Positions 6,963-9,549 of a DNA stretch of 9,549 bases are shown piece after piece. A model generated the notes under the pieces. The model searched no databases. It was not told where the DNA came from and saw only the letters and a list, made by a program, of their open reading frames with translations. The DNA is from CAZDOD01 sp964506935 (lineage in GTDB: Bacteria; Desulfobacterota; Zymogenia; Zymogenales; Zymogenaceae). The stretch covers positions 1 to 9,549 of the forward strand of contig CAZDOD010000111.1 in assembly GCA_964506935.1 (NCBI GenBank), given 5' to 3'. Position 1 is the stretch's first letter, and each line of letters opens with the position of its first letter. A program made the translations under genes and the position numbers.

Positions 6963-8060
6963 ATGATAATCGGCGTTCCAAGGGAGATAAAGGAGGAGGA
7001 ACATAGGGTTGCCATCACCCCTTCGGGGGTGCTGGCGCTGGCCGGTCACGATCACGAGGTTATCATCGAGGCGGGTGCCGGACTTGAGAGCGGCATAACA
7101 GACGATGATTATAAGGAGGCGGGGGCTAAGATAATCTCGTCGGGCAAAGATGTATGGGAGGGGGCCGAGTTTATACTGAAGGTGAGGGAACCCGAAGGGT
7201 CTGAATTAACAAATCTCGGCGGGCACACGATCTTTTCCTATCTGCACCTCGCCGCAAACGAGGATCTGTTAAAGAGGCTCTTGGATAATGGAGTCACCTC
7301 AATCGCCTACGAGACGGTTGAGACGACCGATGGTTTTCTCCCGCTACTCTCTCCGATGAGCGAGGTGTGCGGACGCCTTGCTATCCAGGTCGGGGCATAC
7401 GGCCTCGAGAGGACAAATGGTGGCTCAGGGATGCTCCTCTCGGGCGTCTCCGGCGTTCCCCCCGCCAAGGTCGTAATTCTGGGGGGCGGGGTTGCCGGGT
7501 TCAATGCCGCATCGGTGGCGACCGGTATAGGGGCCGAGGTGTTTATCCTAGGGATAAACCACGCCAAACAGAGATACACCCATGACGTCCTGAGGGGGAG
7601 GGCGGTAACGGTCATGAGCAACCGAGCAAACATAGAGGAGTATGTGATCGAGGCCGACCTCGTTATCGGTGCCGTCCTGATTCCAGGAGGGAGGACGCCG
7701 ACTCTCGTATCAAGGGATCTCGTAAAGAGGATGAAGCCCGGAAGCGTAATCATAGATCTCTCGATCGATCAGGGCGGGACGGCCGAGACATCGAGGCCTA
7801 CTACACATAAATCGCCCTTTTACGAGGATGAGGGTGTCGTTCACTACGCCGTTTCCAACATGCCCGGAGCGGTGCCGAGAACGGCGACATTCGCCCTGAC
7901 CGGGGCGACGATCACCTATGTCCTCGAACTCGCGGATAAGGGGCTCGAAGGCGCATTGGGCGAAAACCCCGCTTTCAGGAAGGGGGTCAATACGTACAAG
8001 GGGAAGGTGACTCACAGGGGTGTCGCCGAGGCCTTCGGGATGGAGTTCCATAAAATATAG
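6963..8060 (+). CDS. ald: Alanine dehydrogenase
   Basis: Catalyses NAD-dependent interconversion of L-alanine with pyruvate plus ammonia in the cytoplasm, linking carbon and nitrogen metabolism. At 365 residues it is close to the usual length of about 370. Seen: N-terminal I-G-V-P-R-E-I-K with substrate-binding R15; K73 in L-K-V-R-E-P and H95 in Y-L-H-L-A as catalytic residues; the Rossmann motif G174-G-G-V-A-G179; and D269 in S-I-D-Q-G-G. The C-terminal half shows N-M-P-G-A-V-P-R-T, characteristic of alanine dehydrogenases. Start ATG 6963 has AGGAG (6952-6956) six bases upstream. The gene follows the enolase-superfamily gene after 123 bases with no terminator seen, and is followed 17 bases later by a J-domain gene, probably on the same transcript. 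Confidence 0.97.
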   Translation: MIIGVPREIKEEEHRVAITPSGVLALAGHDHEVIIEAGAGLESGITDDDYKEAGAKIISSGKDVWEGAEFILKVREPEGSELTNLGGHTIFSYLHLAANEDLLKRLLDNGVTSIAYETVETTDGFLPLLSPMSEVCGRLAIQVGAYGLERTNGGSGMLLSGVSGVPPAKVVILGGGVAGFNAASVATGIGAEVFILGINHAKQRYTHDVLRGRAVTVMSNRANIEEYVIEADLVIGAVLIPGGRTPTLVSRDLVKRMKPGSVIIDLSIDQGGTAETSRPTTHKSPFYEDEGVVHYAVSNMPGAVPRTATFALTGATITYVLELADKGLEGALGENPAFRKGVNTYKGKVTHRGVAEAFGMEFHKI

Positions 8061-8077
8061 AGTCTTCAGGTAGAGAC

Positions 8078-8827
8078 ATGATGGGGAGGCTCGATAGAGA
8101 CTACAGGATCCTCGGATTGAGACCGGGGGCCGACCTCTCGAAGGTCAAGTCTGCCTTCAGGCGACTGGCGAGGATCTACCACCCGGATGTAGCGAAGTCG
8201 GACGGATTCGCCCATGAGAAATTTCTCAGGATCAACGAGGCATACAGGGCGATCATCAACCAGAGAGGGAGCGGAGGGAGGGGGCTTTTATCAAATTTTA
8301 AAAAAATCCTCTCCCCCAAAGAAATCCTACAAAGAGAGCGTCATCTCACTATATCGACAATACTCCTAAACCGACTTGCGCTCTCTTATATCGAGGCGGA
8401 AAGATATCTTGAGGCCGAGGACATCCTCACACGCCTCATCTCTGAAGATCTCCCACTGATCAATACATACATAAATATCGCATATCTCTTTTTTCTCAAG
8501 GGGGAGATGGAGACCTCCCTCTCCTATCTCTTAAAGGCAAAAAATATCTACGGTATAGATCAAGCTGTCCTACTTAGCATCTCATTGATATATAAAAAGA
8601 TGGGGAGGTTTAGAGAGGCGATCGGGATATTGGATGAAATTGTTGACTATTCTCCTGATAGATCCACTTTTTATCTCGAGGCGGCGAAGGAGTGCTCGTT
8701 TTTCGATAGCAAGAGGATGGTGATAGAAGCCCTGAGGCGGGCGCTGGACGAGAAAAAGGACGAGATCAATGGTGAGCCCGAAAGCACCCTTCTTGTCGGA
8801 TTTGACGAGGTATCTAATTTATCTTAA
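8078..8827 (+). CDS. J-domain protein with TPR-like C-terminal region
   Basis: A 249-residue protein. Residues about 8-62 form a J domain with the H35-P36-D37 motif that stimulates DnaK ATPase, preceded by D-Y-R-I-L-G-L and followed by the helix F-L-R-I-N-E-A-Y. The glycine/phenylalanine linker and zinc-finger domains of DnaJ are absent. Residues about 90-230 are helical pairs resembling TPRs, with A-E-R-Y-L-E-A-E and K-M-G-R-F-R-E-A signatures. No membrane segment is seen. It is probably a specialised DnaK co-chaperone that uses its helical repeats to bind a client or partner; the client is unknown. ATG codons lie at 8078 and 8081; CAGG (8067-8070) seven bases before 8078 supports the first. 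It lies 17 bases after ald, so co-transcription is likely, though a functional link is not evident. Confidence 0.85.
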   Translation: MMGRLDRDYRILGLRPGADLSKVKSAFRRLARIYHPDVAKSDGFAHEKFLRINEAYRAIINQRGSGGRGLLSNFKKILSPKEILQRERHLTISTILLNRLALSYIEAERYLEAEDILTRLISEDLPLINTYINIAYLFFLKGEMETSLSYLLKAKNIYGIDQAVLLSISLIYKKMGRFREAIGILDEIVDYSPDRSTFYLEAAKECSFFDSKRMVIEALRRALDEKKDEINGEPESTLLVGFDEVSNLS

Positions 8828-8884
8828 GTTGTTAAAAAACCTTTATTCTGTTCGGCCTTTCTATAAAAGTTGGTATCTTTATTG

Positions 8885-8909
8885 GGACATATGGCACGAC
8901 CTTATGTCC
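8885..8909. repeat. Inverted repeat GGACATA / TATGTCC between convergent genes
   Basis: Arms at 8885-8891 and 8903-8909 match perfectly over 7 bases with an 11-base loop. The repeat lies between the ends of the J-domain gene (+) and the lipoprotein gene (-). No T-run follows on either strand, so it is not a textbook intrinsic terminator, though it could still shape 3' ends in both directions. Its arm sequence is shared with the inverted repeat at 3404-3420. Confidence 0.5.
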
Positions 8910-8920
8910 GCCTAAATAAT

Positions 8921-9472
8921 TTATCTATTTATCCCATCCTGAATTACTTTTTCGATCTCGGAAATCCTGGCGGGATTTGAAAAGAAGGTCTCAAAATAGT
9001 TATTCGGCCTCTTTTCTTTCCAAATCTTTAGCGATTCGAGGGCCTTCATCAAGATGTCTTTCGGGTCGGGATCGAAGGGGGAGTAGCTGATGTAATAATA
9101 AGTATACAGGAACGGTATCATGTAAGAATCCTTGTCGAGGTTTTCGAGTTTCTTTATGTCCTCCAATCCTTTTTCGAGGTCATACTGCATTATGTAGGAG
9201 TATCCCCTTACCGCATAGAAGAAGGCGAAGAGGTTCTTGTATTTGGGTATGCTGTCGATACCCTTTGTGGCATATTCGACAACCTCTCCATATTCCTTTT
9301 CGGAGAGACTCTCGGATGCCTGAAAGAAGGACTCCATCACCCACGGATCCTCGTCCTCTCTTACATCGAGGAAATATTGTTCCGAGATGTAGTATGAGTT
9401 GGACATTTTTGGGGTGGTTGCACAGCCCAAGATAATCAAGAGGATGAATATGGATGTAAAAAACTTTTTCAT
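8921..9472 (-). CDS. Putative outer-membrane lipoprotein with helical, TPR-like region
   Basis: A 183-residue protein of unknown function. It begins with M-K-K, a hydrophobic stretch F-F-T-S-I-F-I-L-L-I, and a lipobox I14-L-G-C17, a signal-peptidase II site with C17 as the lipidated residue. Position +2 is Ala rather than Asp, which by the usual sorting rule favours the outer membrane in a Gram-negative cell. The mature part is rich in aromatic and acidic residues and helical. A segment around residues 50-115 resembles tetratricopeptide helices, with Y-A-x-x-G-I, A-V-R-G-Y-S-Y and the Y-D-L-E-K-G-L-E-D-I helix. The start at 9472 is chosen because GAGGG (9481-9485, minus strand) lies 8 bases upstream and the signal peptide begins there; an in-frame extension to 9532 would bury the signal sequence. 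Convergent with the preceding gene. No specific family recognised. Confidence 0.8.
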   Translation of the reverse strand: MKKFFTSIFILLIILGCATTPKMSNSYYISEQYFLDVREDEDPWVMESFFQASESLSEKEYGEVVEYATKGIDSIPKYKNLFAFFYAVRGYSYIMQYDLEKGLEDIKKLENLDKDSYMIPFLYTYYYISYSPFDPDPKDILMKALESLKIWKEKRPNNYFETFFSNPARISEIEKVIQDGINR

Positions 9473-9487
9473 AGCTATTTCCCTCGT

Positions 9488-9502
9488 AATTTCGGTGAAA
9501 TT
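9488..9502. repeat. Perfect inverted repeat AATTTC-GGT-GAAATT in the lipoprotein leader
   Basis: Six-base arms with a 3-base spacer lie between the putative -10 and the ribosome binding site of the lipoprotein gene. It could be an operator or a small mRNA hairpin just upstream of the Shine-Dalgarno. Short AT-rich palindromes are common by chance. Confidence 0.35.
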
Positions 9503-9505
9503 TTC

Positions 9506-9532
9506 ATAATAGGTGTTCGGTAAAAAGTCCAA
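9506..9532 (-). promoter_or_regulatory. Candidate promoter of the lipoprotein gene
   Basis: On the minus strand, TTGGAC (9527-9532) and TATTAT (9506-9511) resemble -35 and -10 hexamers. The 15-base spacer is shorter than the preferred 17. The -10 is 33 bases upstream of the start codon, an appropriate distance. Confidence 0.4.
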
Positions 9533-9549
9533 GCCAAAAATATCATATT

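Overview
The window reads as part of the chromosome of an anaerobic, formate-metabolising bacterium. The best guess is a Desulfobacterota (deltaproteobacterium)-like lineage, judged from the NuoG-like selenocysteine formate dehydrogenase paired with a GltD-like flavoprotein, plus heavy use of AGG/AGA arginine and ATA isoleucine codons. No rRNA or other taxonomic marker is present, so this assignment is inference. I see no tRNA, CRISPR array, prophage or transposase.

Layout. Positions 1-576 hold the C-terminal part of a GltD-like FAD/NAD(P)-binding subunit, whose reading frame carries an in-frame TAA at 34-36. It is followed 12 bases later by fdhA (589-3306), a 905-residue iron-sulfur/molybdopterin formate dehydrogenase catalytic subunit. 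fdhA is read through an in-frame UGA at 1648-1650 as selenocysteine, with a clear SECIS hairpin just downstream. A simple gene caller would split it in two. A strong intrinsic terminator (3374-3396) closes this unit. An AT-rich intergenic region (3307-3586) follows, with a 17-base perfect inverted repeat and a promoter-like sequence.

Five genes then run on the + strand: a GH57-like glycoside hydrolase fold protein (3587-4828), a crotonase-family enzyme lacking both classical hydratase glutamates (4862-5650), an enolase-superfamily (mandelate racemase-like) enzyme (5703-6839), alanine dehydrogenase ald (6963-8060), and a short J-domain protein with a TPR-like helical C-terminus (8078-8827). 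Gaps are 33, 52, 123 and 17 bases, with no obvious terminator between them. Only ald and the J-domain gene are close enough to suggest firm co-transcription. No shared pathway is evident across the five. On the opposite strand, convergent with them, is a small lipoprotein gene (8921-9472, -).

Working together: the first two genes would form a cytoplasmic formate:NAD(P)+ (or formate-linked electron-transfer) complex. Formate is oxidised at the Mo/W-Sec site, electrons pass along the N-terminal Fe-S chain, and the flavoprotein partner delivers them to NAD(P). The remaining genes look like ordinary metabolic and housekeeping functions. I did not find a convincing new multi-gene system. The points most worth checking are the UGA recoding, the in-frame TAA at the left edge, the atypical crotonase active site and the J-domain/TPR protein behind ald.
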